Notes: generated from the sequence alone by a model not told the origin. A stretch of DNA of 64,000 bases from Thiohalocapsa sp. (GCA_028277725.1 JANQFX010000105.1:1-64000); one strand, 5' to 3'; positions 29,587 through 38,689 are shown, counted from the stretch's first letter. Translations and numbers: made by a program.

Positions 29587-29650
29587 GGCGCCCAACAATG
29601 GACTTGCAACCTGCGCATAGGACCGCCGTCTGCAACACACAGAGTTCGCA

Positions 29651-30766
29651 ATGCATCAACACTCCATGAAAGTCCCCAAATCCATGCAGGACCGCTTCGC
29701 CGCGATCACGGAGGTGACGGATGCGGTCTGCGTGGAGCATCTGAACGATGAGTACGCGGAGCTGATCCGGGCCGCCGCGGCCGCCATGAGCCGCAAGCGC
29801 CCATCGCCTCTCGCGAAGGGCGCGGTTCGAAGCTGGGCCGCGGCCCTGACCCACGCCGTGGGCATGACCAACTTTCTGCAGGATCGGGACCGAACGCCGC
29901 ATCTGTCGGCCTCAGCGCTGTATTCGGCATTCGGCGTGAGCCAGAGCAATACCCTGACCAAGTCCAAGCAGATTCGCGACGCGCTCGGCATGACGCCGAT
30001 GCACCCGGACTGGTGCCTGCCATCCATGCTTGCCGACAATCCGGTGGTGTGGATGCTGGAGTCGGATGGAATCATCCTCGATGCGCGGCAGTTGCCGATG
30101 GAGCAGCAGGAGCATTTGGTTCAGGCGGGGGTGATTCCCTTCGTGCATCCCGATGCACGGCAAGCTGCGGATCTCGTGGAGCCTGCACCGGCATCTCAAC
30201 GAACCAACGGCGGAACCGCGACGAGTGCGCCGGGCGGCGCAGGTCGCGTCGACGGTTCTACGGAGGCGGGTAAACTCTCCGTACGCGTGTTGGATGTGGC
30301 AGACCCGCTGTTCGAGAGCGGCATCCCCCAGGAACACGCCGAGTTGATCATGTTGCTCGCGGTCACGAGTTGGAACGCAAGCAATCTCCGCGAGGTCGAT
30401 GCACAAGCGCTGTTGGGGCGCGTCGAAACCGAGCACCTCAGGGCGCTGACTGATGAGGCCCACGCGCAGTACCAAGCGACGACACAGATGCTCATCGCGC
30501 GCAAGCGAGCGCTGTATCCGGAGGACGGCCGCTATGTCGTCTCCTATCAACTCAGCCACGACGGCAAGGGTTGGTCGTTGCGCGTCGCCGGCGTGGCCGA
30601 TGCCCAGCAGTATCTGCGCAATCAGGCACCCCAGCAAATGGCGGCTCGGGCGGCAAACCCAGCATCAGGGCATGGCAGAAAGCCCGCCTCAGCCGCCCGA
30701 ACCCAACCGCCGATCAACCAGCTGACACTTCCGTTGGAGCGTGACGATCAGCGGGAAGACGCTTAA
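29651..30766 (+). CDS. DUF6398 domain-containing protein
   Basis: The 371-residue product has an N-terminal domain of about 110 residues matching the DUF6398 pattern: DAVCVEHLNDEYAELIRAAA, KRPSPLAKGAVRSWAAALTHA, FGVSQSNTLTKSKQIRDALGM. The FGVS...KSKQIRDAL part resembles a helix-turn-helix. The rest is a linker and a C-terminal helical region unlike anything I recognise, ending in a Pro/Ala-rich tail. No enzymatic motif was seen. It is intact and of normal GC. Confidence 0.65.
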   Translation: MHQHSMKVPKSMQDRFAAITEVTDAVCVEHLNDEYAELIRAAAAAMSRKRPSPLAKGAVRSWAAALTHAVGMTNFLQDRDRTPHLSASALYSAFGVSQSNTLTKSKQIRDALGMTPMHPDWCLPSMLADNPVVWMLESDGIILDARQLPMEQQEHLVQAGVIPFVHPDARQAADLVEPAPASQRTNGGTATSAPGGAGRVDGSTEAGKLSVRVLDVADPLFESGIPQEHAELIMLLAVTSWNASNLREVDAQALLGRVETEHLRALTDEAHAQYQATTQMLIARKRALYPEDGRYVVSYQLSHDGKGWSLRVAGVADAQQYLRNQAPQQMAARAANPASGHGRKPASAARTQPPINQLTLPLERDDQREDA

Positions 30767-30875
30767 GGAAGGTTTGCCGAACTCACGATCAGGGTCGGAC
30801 ACACACACATGACCCTGGACTTGCAGGCCAGGCCACCGGAGCAGGCGAACCCATGACCACCAAACGGAGCCATCC

Positions 30876-31574
30876 ATGCCGGAAACCGATGCCTTGCTGT
30901 CCTGGTGGGCGTGGCCGGACTTCGCTCGGGTCGCGCTGGTGCTCGCCGCGGTCGCGGCGCTCGGCCTGCTGGTCGGCTTGGGCCTGCGGTGGCGACGTGG
31001 AGGTGTCGCGCGGAGGCCCAAGGCCCGTGCGGAGCGCCAGGCCATGAGCAACGTCCCGTCGCACCACGAAGAGTTCCCGACCCGGGCGCCGGACCCGGTG
31101 TTGCGCTTCCTGCATCGGGTGCTGCGGTTCGCGACCTATGTGCTGGCGATTGCGATGGTGGTGGTCATCCTTGAGGGCGTGGTCAGCGTCATCTATACCC
31201 TGTACATGACCATGTCGCAGCCGCCTCACTTCTTGATGCCGGACATCGTCAAGACCTTCGGCGTCTTCCTGGCCGTGCTCATCGCCTACGAGATCTTCTC
31301 CAACATCACGCTCTATCTGCGCACCGACGTATTCCCGGTGAAGCTGGTGGTGGCCACCGCGGTGATGGCCATTGCACGGAAGGTGATCGTGTTGGACATG
31401 ACCGAAACCACCGCCATGGACCTGATCGGCATCGCTGCGGTGGTGCTGTCGCTCGGCGTCGCCTACTGGCTGATCGCCCGGGTGGACGCCGAACAATACA
31501 CCCGAGGCGTTCCTACCGGCCGCGGACCATCGCGGGCGGACGGCTCCGCAGCAGGGATGCGTTCCGAGCACTGA
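30876..31574 (+). CDS. PsiE-like membrane protein
   Basis: The 232-residue product has an N-terminal membrane helix (VALVLAAVAALGLLVGLGL), then a PsiE-like core of four helices with VVVILEGVVSVIYTLY, FGVFLAVLIAYEIFSNITLY and ELVVATAVMAIARKVIVLD-like sequence (here KLVVATAVMAIARKVIVLD). PsiE is a phosphate-starvation-inducible protein of unknown activity. The extra N-terminal helix is not part of classic PsiE, so a shorter start is possible (Met at MSNVPSHHEEF). A cggag ribosome site precedes the ATG used. The C-terminus is Gly/Arg/Ser-rich. Confidence 0.75.
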   Translation: MPETDALLSWWAWPDFARVALVLAAVAALGLLVGLGLRWRRGGVARRPKARAERQAMSNVPSHHEEFPTRAPDPVLRFLHRVLRFATYVLAIAMVVVILEGVVSVIYTLYMTMSQPPHFLMPDIVKTFGVFLAVLIAYEIFSNITLYLRTDVFPVKLVVATAVMAIARKVIVLDMTETTAMDLIGIAAVVLSLGVAYWLIARVDAEQYTRGVPTGRGPSRADGSAAGMRSEH

Positions 31575-31654
31575 GGCGGACGGTCGGCACAAGGCCGCTT
31601 TCGACAGGGCGCGTGTCGACCACGGTCGACACCCAAGAATATGGAAGGACAACG

Positions 31655-32074
31655 ATGATCCAGATCCCCCAATACCTTCAGATCTATATCGGCGCACTCA
31701 ATTCGGAGCTGGATCGGTTCTGGGCGCGGTTCAACGTGTTCTCCGCGGTGCAGATCCTCGCCGTCTCGGCGCTGTTCATGGCCTTCGACAACCTGCTGAT
31801 CCATCCGCACACGGCGCGGGCGGCCAATATGCTGCTGCTGCTGTGGTCCCTGACCGGGGCACTGATCATCTGGCGCTCCGTCGAGGTACAGCAACGACTG
31901 GTGACGGCCATCATCGCGGCGGAAACGAACCTGCCCGACGACGTCGGGCTGTTCCGCGAGGCCCTGCAATCGACCGGGCCGGCGCAGGTGTTCATGCAAC
32001 GGACCTGCTTCTCGTTTGCGGCGGTCTGCTGTGTGTTCTGGGGCGGCATGCTCTTCTTCGGCCCCTACGCCTGA
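31655..32074 (+). CDS. Small inner-membrane protein, function unknown
   Basis: From ATG 31655 (ggaagga 7 bases upstream) the product is 139 residues. It has membrane helices at FNVFSAVQILAVSALFMAF, AANMLLLLWSLTGALIIW and FSFAAVCCVFWGGMLFF. The pattern resembles small RipA/YgaC-like or SLATT-like three-helix proteins, but I cannot name the family. It lies 80 bases after the PsiE-like gene and may be co-transcribed. Confidence 0.65.
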   Translation: MIQIPQYLQIYIGALNSELDRFWARFNVFSAVQILAVSALFMAFDNLLIHPHTARAANMLLLLWSLTGALIIWRSVEVQQRLVTAIIAAETNLPDDVGLFREALQSTGPAQVFMQRTCFSFAAVCCVFWGGMLFFGPYA

Positions 32075-32158
32075 ACCTTCCGCACGCGCCCATGGCGACC
32101 GACGACGCGCATGCCGAGCAAGATTCGACTCGAAACGACCACGGAGCCCAGCCGACAG

Positions 32159-33280
32159 ATGAGTAGACGCTCCGCACCCGAACAGCCGGTTGCAACCCTC
32201 CCGGTCCGGCCGATGCCGGGGCGCCGGGCAGCGCATCGAACGCCATTGCGTCCACTGGCCGGGGCCATGCTGCTGGCCGTCGCCCTGGGTATTGGCACAC
32301 CGGGCGCCGACGCGCTGGGCGCGAGCTTCGACTGCACCCGCGCCGGTACCCAAATCGAGAGAATGATCTGCGCCGATGCGGAGTTGAGCCGCCTGGACTC
32401 CGAACTCGGCGCCCTCTACACGCACGCACGCGGCACGGCGGGCAGCGACGGGGCAGCGCTGAAGCGCGACCAGCGCGCCTGGCTGAAGGAGCGCAACGCC
32501 TGCACCGATAGCGCCTGCCTGGCACGGGCCTACCGGGGGCGCATCGTCCAGCTCGGGGGCGACTCGGACCCCGACCCAGCCGGCGCGACGGCCTCCGCCG
32601 CCGCCACCCCGATGGGCGACCCCGAGACCCAGCGCACCGACGAGCAGGTGCGCATCACCCAGCAGGGCCCGGCGTTCGAGATCGACGCGTCCTATCCGCG
32701 CCTGGGGGGCAAGCGCGCGGCGACCGCCGAGGCGGTTCTTGCGGATGTGGTCGACGACCAAGTGGACAGCTTCCGCCGGAACTACCGGGACCTGCTCGCC
32801 GCGGGTGACGGCGCGCACCAGGGTCCGCCCTGGGCGCTGGAGATCAGTTGGGATGCACCCTACACGGCGCCGCGCTTCTGGGCCGTACCGCTCAGCATGT
32901 ACTTCTATACCGGTGGCGCCCACGGCGGCGTGCAACACCTGCCCGTGGTCATCGATCGCCGCGGCGGCCAACAGGTGCCGCCGAAGGGCCTGTTCCGACC
33001 CGGCAGCGCCTATCTCCAGGCGCTGTCCGACTACAGCTATGGGGCCCTCGCGGGGCAGGAGGCCTTCAGCGGCGGGCAGGAGTGGCTGCGCGAGGGCACC
33101 GCGCCCAACGCGGAGAACTACCAGACGATCCTGCCGCTGGCCGATGGGCTGCACGTGATCTTCGAGCAGTACCAGGTCGGCCCCTACGCCATCGGCTTCC
33201 ACGAGGTGACGGTGCCCTACGCCGAGCTGCGCGGCCTGCTCAACCCGGACCTCTTCCCCGATCAGGCAAGGGCGCCCTAG
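32159..33280 (+). CDS. Exported LprI-like / DUF3298 (RsiV-type) protein
   Basis: The product is about 373 residues from ATG 32159, with a signal peptide (PLAGAMLLAVALGIGTPGADA). Two domains follow: an LprI-like cysteine domain (SFDCTRAGTQIERMICADAE, LNACTDSACLARAYR-like spacing of four Cys) and a C-terminal DUF3298 domain (YFYTGGAHGGVQHLPVVID, VIFEQYQVGPYAIGFHEVTV). LprI-type domains are lysozyme inhibitors in some species; DUF3298 domains occur in the lysozyme-binding anti-sigma factor RsiV. A periplasmic lysozyme-related role is therefore possible but unproven. An alternative ATG at 32111 would place the signal peptide deeper. Confidence 0.8.
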   Translation: MSRRSAPEQPVATLPVRPMPGRRAAHRTPLRPLAGAMLLAVALGIGTPGADALGASFDCTRAGTQIERMICADAELSRLDSELGALYTHARGTAGSDGAALKRDQRAWLKERNACTDSACLARAYRGRIVQLGGDSDPDPAGATASAAATPMGDPETQRTDEQVRITQQGPAFEIDASYPRLGGKRAATAEAVLADVVDDQVDSFRRNYRDLLAAGDGAHQGPPWALEISWDAPYTAPRFWAVPLSMYFYTGGAHGGVQHLPVVIDRRGGQQVPPKGLFRPGSAYLQALSDYSYGALAGQEAFSGGQEWLREGTAPNAENYQTILPLADGLHVIFEQYQVGPYAIGFHEVTVPYAELRGLLNPDLFPDQARAP

Positions 33281-33400
33281 CCGCCCGAGCACAACCGACC
33301 GGCTGCAAGCGCAGGGTCGCACGACATCGAACCCCGGCACCCTGCGCCGGCACGACCTGACAACACCAACCCGCACACCGACCGATTGGAGGACCAACCG

Positions 33401-34801
33401 ATGCTGAACTGGGACGACCCCCTCGCCAACACCGGCGCCCGCGCCCCGCGCCCCGCGCAGCGCGACACCAACCCCGCCGCCTTCAGCCCCGCCGAGGGGA
33501 CGGACGACGACTTCGACCTCGCCCCCGAACAGCCCGCGACGGCCCGGACCGAGCCCCCGTCCGTACGTCCGGGCGATGGCATCGTCGGCAACGAGGCCCT
33601 GATGCGCACCGCCGGCGCCGCACCTGTCGTCGACCCCAACCCGCTGCCGGCCCAGCCCTCATTGCTCGACGAGACGCAGGCGCAGCCGATGAGCAGGTCC
33701 CGCACGGACACTGGCGCGGAAACAGGCGCAGACGCGGGCATCGCCGGCGGCGCCACCGGGCTCGAAGACCTGGAAATGGGCGCCGGCCGCCTGCGCGTGG
33801 ACGACAAGCGCATCATCAACTGCAAGGCCGATCTGAACCAACTCGTCCCCTTCAAGTACGACTGGGCCTGGCAGAAGTACCTGGACGGCTGCGCCAACCA
33901 CTGGATGCCGCAAGAGATCAACATGAACGCGGACGTCGCGCTCTGGAAGGACCCGAACGGCCTTACCGACGACGAGCGCACCATCATCAAGCGCAACCTG
34001 GGCTTCTTCTCCACCGCCGACAGCCTGGTGGCCAATAACCTGGTGTTGGCCGTCTACCGCCACATCACCAACCCGGAGTGCCGCCAGTACCTGCTGCGCC
34101 AGGCCTTCGAGGAGGCCCTGCACACCCACGCCTACCAGTACGTCGTCGAGAGCCTGGGGCTGGACGAGGGCGAGATCTTCAACATGTACCGCGAAGTGCC
34201 CTCGGTGGCGCGCAAGGCCGAATGGGCCCTGCCCTTCACCCAATACCTGGCGGACCCGCACTTCCACACCGGCACGCCCGAGAACGACCGGCGCCTGCTG
34301 CGCGAGCTGGTCGCCTTCTATGTCATCTTCGAGGGCATCTTCTTCTACGTCGGCTTCGTGCAGGTGCTGAGCATGGGGCGGCGCAACAAGATGACCGGCA
34401 CCGCCGAGCAGTTCCAGTACATCCTGCGCGATGAGTCCATGCACATGAACTTCGGCATCGACGTCATCAACCAGATCAAGATCGAGAACCCGCACATCTG
34501 GACCCAGGCCTTCAAACAGGAACTGGTGGACATGATCCGCGACGCCGTTGCGCTGGAATCCCAGTACGCCCACGACACCATGCCCCGCGGCGTGCTCGGC
34601 CTCAACGCCCCGATGTTCGAGGAATACCTCCAGTTCATCGCCAACCGCCGCTGCGCCCAGATCGGCCTGCCGGAGCAGTACCCGGGCGCCAACAACCCCT
34701 TCCCGTGGATGAGCGAGGTGCTGGACCTCAAGAAGGAAAAGAACTTCTTCGAGACCCGCGTGACGGAGTATCAGACGGGTGGGGCCCTAAGTTGGGACTA
34801 G
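33401..34801 (+). CDS. nrdB: Ribonucleoside-diphosphate reductase beta subunit (class Ia)
   Basis: The 466-residue product carries the diiron ligands in [35 protein letters not shown] and [12 protein letters not shown]. NrdB houses the tyrosyl radical/diiron cofactor and passes the radical to NrdA. The N-terminal motif MLNWDDPL is normal for this subgroup, but residues about 10-118 are a low-complexity Ala/Pro/Thr/Asp/Gly insertion before the conserved core starts at [20 protein letters not shown] 33401 follows a strong ggagga; the earlier TTG was rejected. It is separated from nrdA by an island of mobile and toxin-antitoxin genes. Confidence 0.96.
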   Translation: MLNWDDPLANTGARAPRPAQRDTNPAAFSPAEGTDDDFDLAPEQPATARTEPPSVRPGDGIVGNEALMRTAGAAPVVDPNPLPAQPSLLDETQAQPMSRSRTDTGAETGADAGIAGGATGLEDLEMGAGRLRVDDKRIINCKADLNQLVPFKYDWAWQKYLDGCANHWMPQEINMNADVALWKDPNGLTDDERTIIKRNLGFFSTADSLVANNLVLAVYRHITNPECRQYLLRQAFEEALHTHAYQYVVESLGLDEGEIFNMYREVPSVARKAEWALPFTQYLADPHFHTGTPENDRRLLRELVAFYVIFEGIFFYVGFVQVLSMGRRNKMTGTAEQFQYILRDESMHMNFGIDVINQIKIENPHIWTQAFKQELVDMIRDAVALESQYAHDTMPRGVLGLNAPMFEEYLQFIANRRCAQIGLPEQYPGANNPFPWMSEVLDLKKEKNFFETRVTEYQTGGALSWD

Positions 34802-34848
34802 GGCTTTGGGACTAGGGCTTTGGGATTAGGGCTTTGGGATTAGGACCC
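34795..34848 (+). repeat. Tandem repeat overlapping the nrdB 3' end
   Basis: About three and a half copies of a 14-base unit (gggactagggcttt, later gggattagggcttt) start within the last nrdB codons; the nrdB stop TAG is itself part of the first copy. Copy number could vary by slippage without changing the protein. Confidence 0.75.
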
Positions 34849-34947
34849 TTGCGATCGATCGGCAGTGCCAGTTTCCCTGCCGGCGCTCCGCGCGTCCGCC
34901 CGCCATCCACCCGCCTGCACTAGGCCGCCCAGACTCACCGAGAACCC

Positions 34948-34973
34948 GATGTACGTTATAATCGACGTACATC
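34948..34973 (+). promoter_or_regulatory. Perfect inverted repeat enclosing a TATAAT box
   Basis: gatgtacgt and acgtacatc form 9-bp perfect arms around tataatcg, which contains a consensus -10 hexamer (34957-34962). The ATG of the ATPase gene is 30 bases downstream. The -35 position is poor (ctcacc). A repressor bound here would block the promoter directly; no regulator gene is adjacent. Confidence 0.65.
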
Positions 34974-35002
34974 AATCTGAACGTATTCCAAGAAGACAAC
35001 TC

Positions 35003-35776
35003 ATGCAGGCAGTCCCCGGCGACATCATCGCCCCGACCGAGGTGGTCGGCCGCGACCGGCTCATCGAGCGCCTGTGGGCCGCGCTGGAAGGGCAGAGCCT
35101 AGTGCTGACGGCCGAGCGGCGCATGGGCAAGACCACGGTGATCCGCAAGATGACGGCCGAGCCAAGGTCGGGCTTGCGTGCGCTCCTCTTGGACGTGGAG
35201 CGGGTCAGCACACCCGCGGAACTGGTGGAACGCACCGCGCAGGCGATCGGCAGCCACCTCGGCGCATCCGACCAGGCACGGCGCTGGCTCCAAGACCTCT
35301 GGTCGACGCTGGGCGGAACCGAGGTCTCTGGCGTGTTCAAGCTGCCCGGTGCCAAGGGCCTGCCCTGGAAGACGGCCCTGGAACGGCTGCTCGGCGGGCT
35401 CGCCAACAACACCAATCAGCAATTCGTTCTGATCTGGGACGAGTTCCCCTGGGCCTTGCAGAAGATCGCCCGCGGCGAAGGGGAGGCCGTCGTCGTCGAG
35501 CTGCTCGACGCCCTGCGTGGGCTGCGTCAGACCCACCCGCGCCTGCGCGTCGATTTCCAGCCCGACAACGACACAGCCCGCGCCCTCTGCGCCAGCGACC
35601 ACGAGCCGCTGCGCCGGCTGCTGAAGCTGATGCAGCGCGACCACTACCTGGCCCAGGACGCCGGCGGGCGCTTCGGCTTCCGCTTTCCGCTGATCCGCCG
35701 CTGGTGGCGGCTGGACCTGGGTCTGGGGCCGCTGCCGACGGCGGACGGCAACCCAGCGCCGGAGGCCGCCCCATGA
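35003..35776 (+). CDS. AAA-type ATPase, probably shortened by internal deletion
   Basis: From ATG 35003 the product is 257 residues: a conserved start MQAVPGDIIAPTEVVGRD, a Walker A (AERRMGKTT near residues 37-45) and a Walker B (FVLIWDEFPW). Longer relatives that I recall continue after a LRQTHPxLR segment with sensor motifs and a helical lid; here LRQTHPRLRVDF jumps straight to a winged-helix-like end (LKLMQRDHYLAQDAGGRFGF, then FPLIRRWWRL). About 100 or more residues appear missing although the frame is open. The ATG further upstream (34949) lies in the operator and was rejected. ATGA overlap couples it to the next gene. Confidence 0.65.
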   Translation: MQAVPGDIIAPTEVVGRDRLIERLWAALEGQSLVLTAERRMGKTTVIRKMTAEPRSGLRALLLDVERVSTPAELVERTAQAIGSHLGASDQARRWLQDLWSTLGGTEVSGVFKLPGAKGLPWKTALERLLGGLANNTNQQFVLIWDEFPWALQKIARGEGEAVVVELLDALRGLRQTHPRLRVDFQPDNDTARALCASDHEPLRRLLKLMQRDHYLAQDAGGRFGFRFPLIRRWWRLDLGLGPLPTADGNPAPEAAP

Positions 35777-38445
35777 CCCTCGATCACTCCGCCTTCACCC
35801 CGAGCGACCCGGACAAGCTGGAGGCCCTGTTCGTCGCCCGCGAGCCGCTTGCGACCAGCCTGATGGCCAGCATCCGCGACAGCGCGCTGAGCGAGAACAA
35901 GCACCAGCGCCTATTGGTAGGCCCGCGCGGCATCGGCAAGACCCACCTGATCACGCTGCTGCAGCATCGGGTGCGCGCCGATGTGGAGATCGACGCCCGG
36001 CTGCGCATCGCCTGGCTGCCGGAGGACCCCTATGTGCCGGGCTATGCCCAGCTGCTGGCGCTGATCCTGCGCCGGCTGCGCGACGACGAACCGGACCTGG
36101 GCTGGCTCGACCAGCGCCTGGAGGCGGTGCTCGACGTCGCCGACACCGGCCATCAGGAGGCCATGCTGGAGGGCCTGATCGGCGAGGCCCTGCAAGACCC
36201 GGCCGGCCCGCGTACCCTGCTGCTGCTGGCGGAGAACCTGGACGACCTGCTCGCGGACCTGCGCCCGGACGGCCAGCACAAGCTGCGCGCCCTGATCCAG
36301 AACACCGGCCGCATCGCCGTCATCGCCACCACCACCAGCCTCACCGACCCGCTGACCAAGAAGAGCGAGCCCTTCCACGGCTTCTTCCGCACCCAGCGCC
36401 TCGAACCCTTCGGCGTCGAGGACGCCGCCGCGCTGCTGGCCCGGCTCTCCGAGCACGCCGGCGACCCCGCGCTGGCGGACCTGATCTGGAGCCCCCTTGG
36501 CCTGGCCCGGGTGCGCGCCGTGCACTACCTGGCCGGCGGCAACCCGCGGGTCTACGTCATCTTCCACGACTTTCTGACCCGCGAGTCTCTGGACGAGCTG
36601 GTCACACCATTCAAGAAGCTGATGGAGGAGCTGACCCCCTACTACCAGGCGCGCATGGCCGGGCTCGCGCCCTTGCAGCGGGGCATCCTCGACACCCTGC
36701 GCCGGCTGCGCGCCGCGGTGCCGGTGAAGACCATCGCCCGCGAGGTCATGGTCACCCCGCAGAGCGCCTCCACCCAGCTCGGCAAGCTGGCGGAGCTGGG
36801 CTATGTGCTGATGGCCGACAGCATCGGCCGCAACAACTACTACGAGCTGCGCGAGCCGCTGATGCGGCTGTGCCTGGAGATCAAGGAGCAGCGCGGCGAG
36901 ACCATCCCGCTCTTCATCGACTTCCTGCGCATCTGGTACTCCAGCCGCGAGCTGGCCGAGCTGGCGGGCGCCGGGGCCGATAGCAATCTGGAGCGTGGAC
37001 ACCTGCTGGCCGCCGCCGAACTGGCCAAGCTGGAGCCGGACCCGCTGCGCCAGTCGTTGGATCAGGCGTACCGGCGTGCCATCGAAGAGGGGGATCACCA
37101 GCGGGCGCTGGCGGAGATCGACTGCGCGTTGGAGCGGGACCCGGATGATAAGGCGTGCTGGCAGCGCAAGGCGTCTTGCCTTGAGACGCTCGGCGCGCCG
37201 CTGGAGGAGCGACTTGCCTGTTGGCGGCGCGTGACCGCGATCGATCCGGACGACATGATCGGCTGGGCCTGGCAGGACGTGATTCTGGCTGAGCTGGGGC
37301 GTATAGACGAGGCCCTGGAAGCCTCCAGTCGCGCACTGGAGCTGGAGCCCGATGATCCGGTGCTGAACCGCAACCACGGCTGGAATCTGAAGCGCGCGGG
37401 ACGCCATGCCGAGGCGCGGCGATACCTGGAGCGCACGATGGAGCTGGCCGGGGAGCCCGAGACCGCGGCGGACTGGCATCGGCGCGCGAACGACCTGCAG
37501 GTGCTCGATCGGCATGACGAATCCACGCGCAGCTGCGCGAAGGCGTTGGCCCTGGAGCCACGCCGAATTGAAGCTTGGAACCACCTCCTCGCCGTCTCGC
37601 AAGAACAAGGGCGCTTGCGGACGAACAAGCGCATCGTCGATAGGCTGGCCGAGTTGATGCCCGAGTCGGCGCCCCTGCGGGTCTACCGCGGCATTGCGAG
37701 CCGCGGCCTCGGCGATCTCGAAACCGCCATCGACGACCACAAGCGAGCGGCCGAGATCGATCCCGCACTCGATAGCGCCGGTGAGCCGGCGACCTACTTC
37801 AGAGCATTGGACCTGGCATTGTCGGGACGCCACGCGGAGGCACTGACCCTGTTGGAGAAGCCTCAGCCCGGCTACAACGCGGAATACACCGTCTGGCACG
37901 CCCTGCAACACGCCGACACCCTGCTCTGGCTCGACCGCTGGGACGAGGGCCGCACCGCCCTCCACCGACTCCTGGCCGAAACCCGGCCGCCAGTCTGGTC
38001 GGGCAAGAATCTGGTGCCTGTCCGCTGGCTGCCGGCCCGCACCCAAAGCCCCCAGGTCTGGCGCCGCTACATCACCCTCTGGCTCGACCTGTTCGCCCAG
38101 CACGAGCTGCTGACCGAGCTGGGCGAGGCCCTAGTCCGCAGCCTGCGCACCCTGGCTATCGCCTGGATCCCGGACCAGACCGCCCGCGCCTGGCTCGACA
38201 CCTGGCGCGAGCTGGCCGGCGACACGCCGCAGCTGCAACTGCCGCTGCGGCTGCTGGCCGCCGGTGTCGACTACAAGGCCAAGCAACGCCCGGAGGCGCT
38301 GCTGGCCCTGCCCCGCGAGGAACGCGGGCTGCTGGAGCCTTGGCTTTCGAACCTGTTCCGCACCGAGCCGGACGAGTTGGACCGGGAGCTGGATGCCCTG
38401 CTGGTCGCCGTCGAGCGCAAGCTCGCCGAGGAGGCGCGGGCCTAG
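35773..38445 (+). CDS. STAND-like NTPase with winged helix and TPR array
   Basis: The 890-residue product has an Orc1/Cdc6-like AAA+ module with Walker A VGPRGIGKTHLITLL (near residues 49-63) and Walker B LLLLAENLDDLLADL. A winged helix follows (VKTIAREVMVTPQSASTQLGKLAELGYV). From about residue 440 to 680 there are helical TPR-type repeats (EGDHQRALAEIDCALERDPDD, GRIDEALEASSRALELEPDD). The C-terminal 200 residues are helical and unassigned. STAND proteins act as ligand-triggered switches in regulation, conflict and defence. Together with the upstream ATPase and its operator it forms a self-contained two-gene unit. The role is inference; no nuclease or other effector domain is visible. Confidence 0.8.
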   Translation: MTLDHSAFTPSDPDKLEALFVAREPLATSLMASIRDSALSENKHQRLLVGPRGIGKTHLITLLQHRVRADVEIDARLRIAWLPEDPYVPGYAQLLALILRRLRDDEPDLGWLDQRLEAVLDVADTGHQEAMLEGLIGEALQDPAGPRTLLLLAENLDDLLADLRPDGQHKLRALIQNTGRIAVIATTTSLTDPLTKKSEPFHGFFRTQRLEPFGVEDAAALLARLSEHAGDPALADLIWSPLGLARVRAVHYLAGGNPRVYVIFHDFLTRESLDELVTPFKKLMEELTPYYQARMAGLAPLQRGILDTLRRLRAAVPVKTIAREVMVTPQSASTQLGKLAELGYVLMADSIGRNNYYELREPLMRLCLEIKEQRGETIPLFIDFLRIWYSSRELAELAGAGADSNLERGHLLAAAELAKLEPDPLRQSLDQAYRRAIEEGDHQRALAEIDCALERDPDDKACWQRKASCLETLGAPLEERLACWRRVTAIDPDDMIGWAWQDVILAELGRIDEALEASSRALELEPDDPVLNRNHGWNLKRAGRHAEARRYLERTMELAGEPETAADWHRRANDLQVLDRHDESTRSCAKALALEPRRIEAWNHLLAVSQEQGRLRTNKRIVDRLAELMPESAPLRVYRGIASRGLGDLETAIDDHKRAAEIDPALDSAGEPATYFRALDLALSGRHAEALTLLEKPQPGYNAEYTVWHALQHADTLLWLDRWDEGRTALHRLLAETRPPVWSGKNLVPVRWLPARTQSPQVWRRYITLWLDLFAQHELLTELGEALVRSLRTLAIAWIPDQTARAWLDTWRELAGDTPQLQLPLRLLAAGVDYKAKQRPEALLALPREERGLLEPWLSNLFRTEPDELDRELDALLVAVERKLAEEARA

Positions 38446-38562
38446 CGGCGTTGGCCCCGATGCATGCGGAGCGGGCGCATCCGCCGCGCGACCAAGGACG
38501 CATGACGGACAAGCACGTAGACCGGGAAAGCGATCCCCAGGCCCTGCGTCCGAGGCCTCTGC

Positions 38563-38642
38563 CGGAGGATGGGCAAAGCGCTAGCGTGCCCATCCTCCGC
38601 CTCGGCGCCCTGATGGGCTCGGCCTAGCGGCCTATGCCCATC
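38563..38642. repeat. REP-like hairpin pair
   Basis: Hairpin 1 pairs cggaggatgggca (38563-38575) with tgcccatcctccg (38587-38599), a perfect 13-bp stem with loop aagcgctagcg. Hairpin 2 pairs gatgggc (38612-38618) with gcccatc (38636-38642). Both loops carry a ctagcg core. This is a REP-type repeat of the gatgggc...gcccatc kind. It lies between the STAND gene and the convergent ompA-like gene and could act as a bidirectional mRNA stabiliser. Confidence 0.75.
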
Positions 38643-38689
38643 CTACGAACAGTGCGTGCCCGATGTCGTAGCGTAGTCGCGGTTGTACC

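Noticed and set aside
35911-38103. 730-residue minus-strand ORF opposite the STAND gene
   Set aside because: No motif, antisense to a gene with clear Walker and TPR features.
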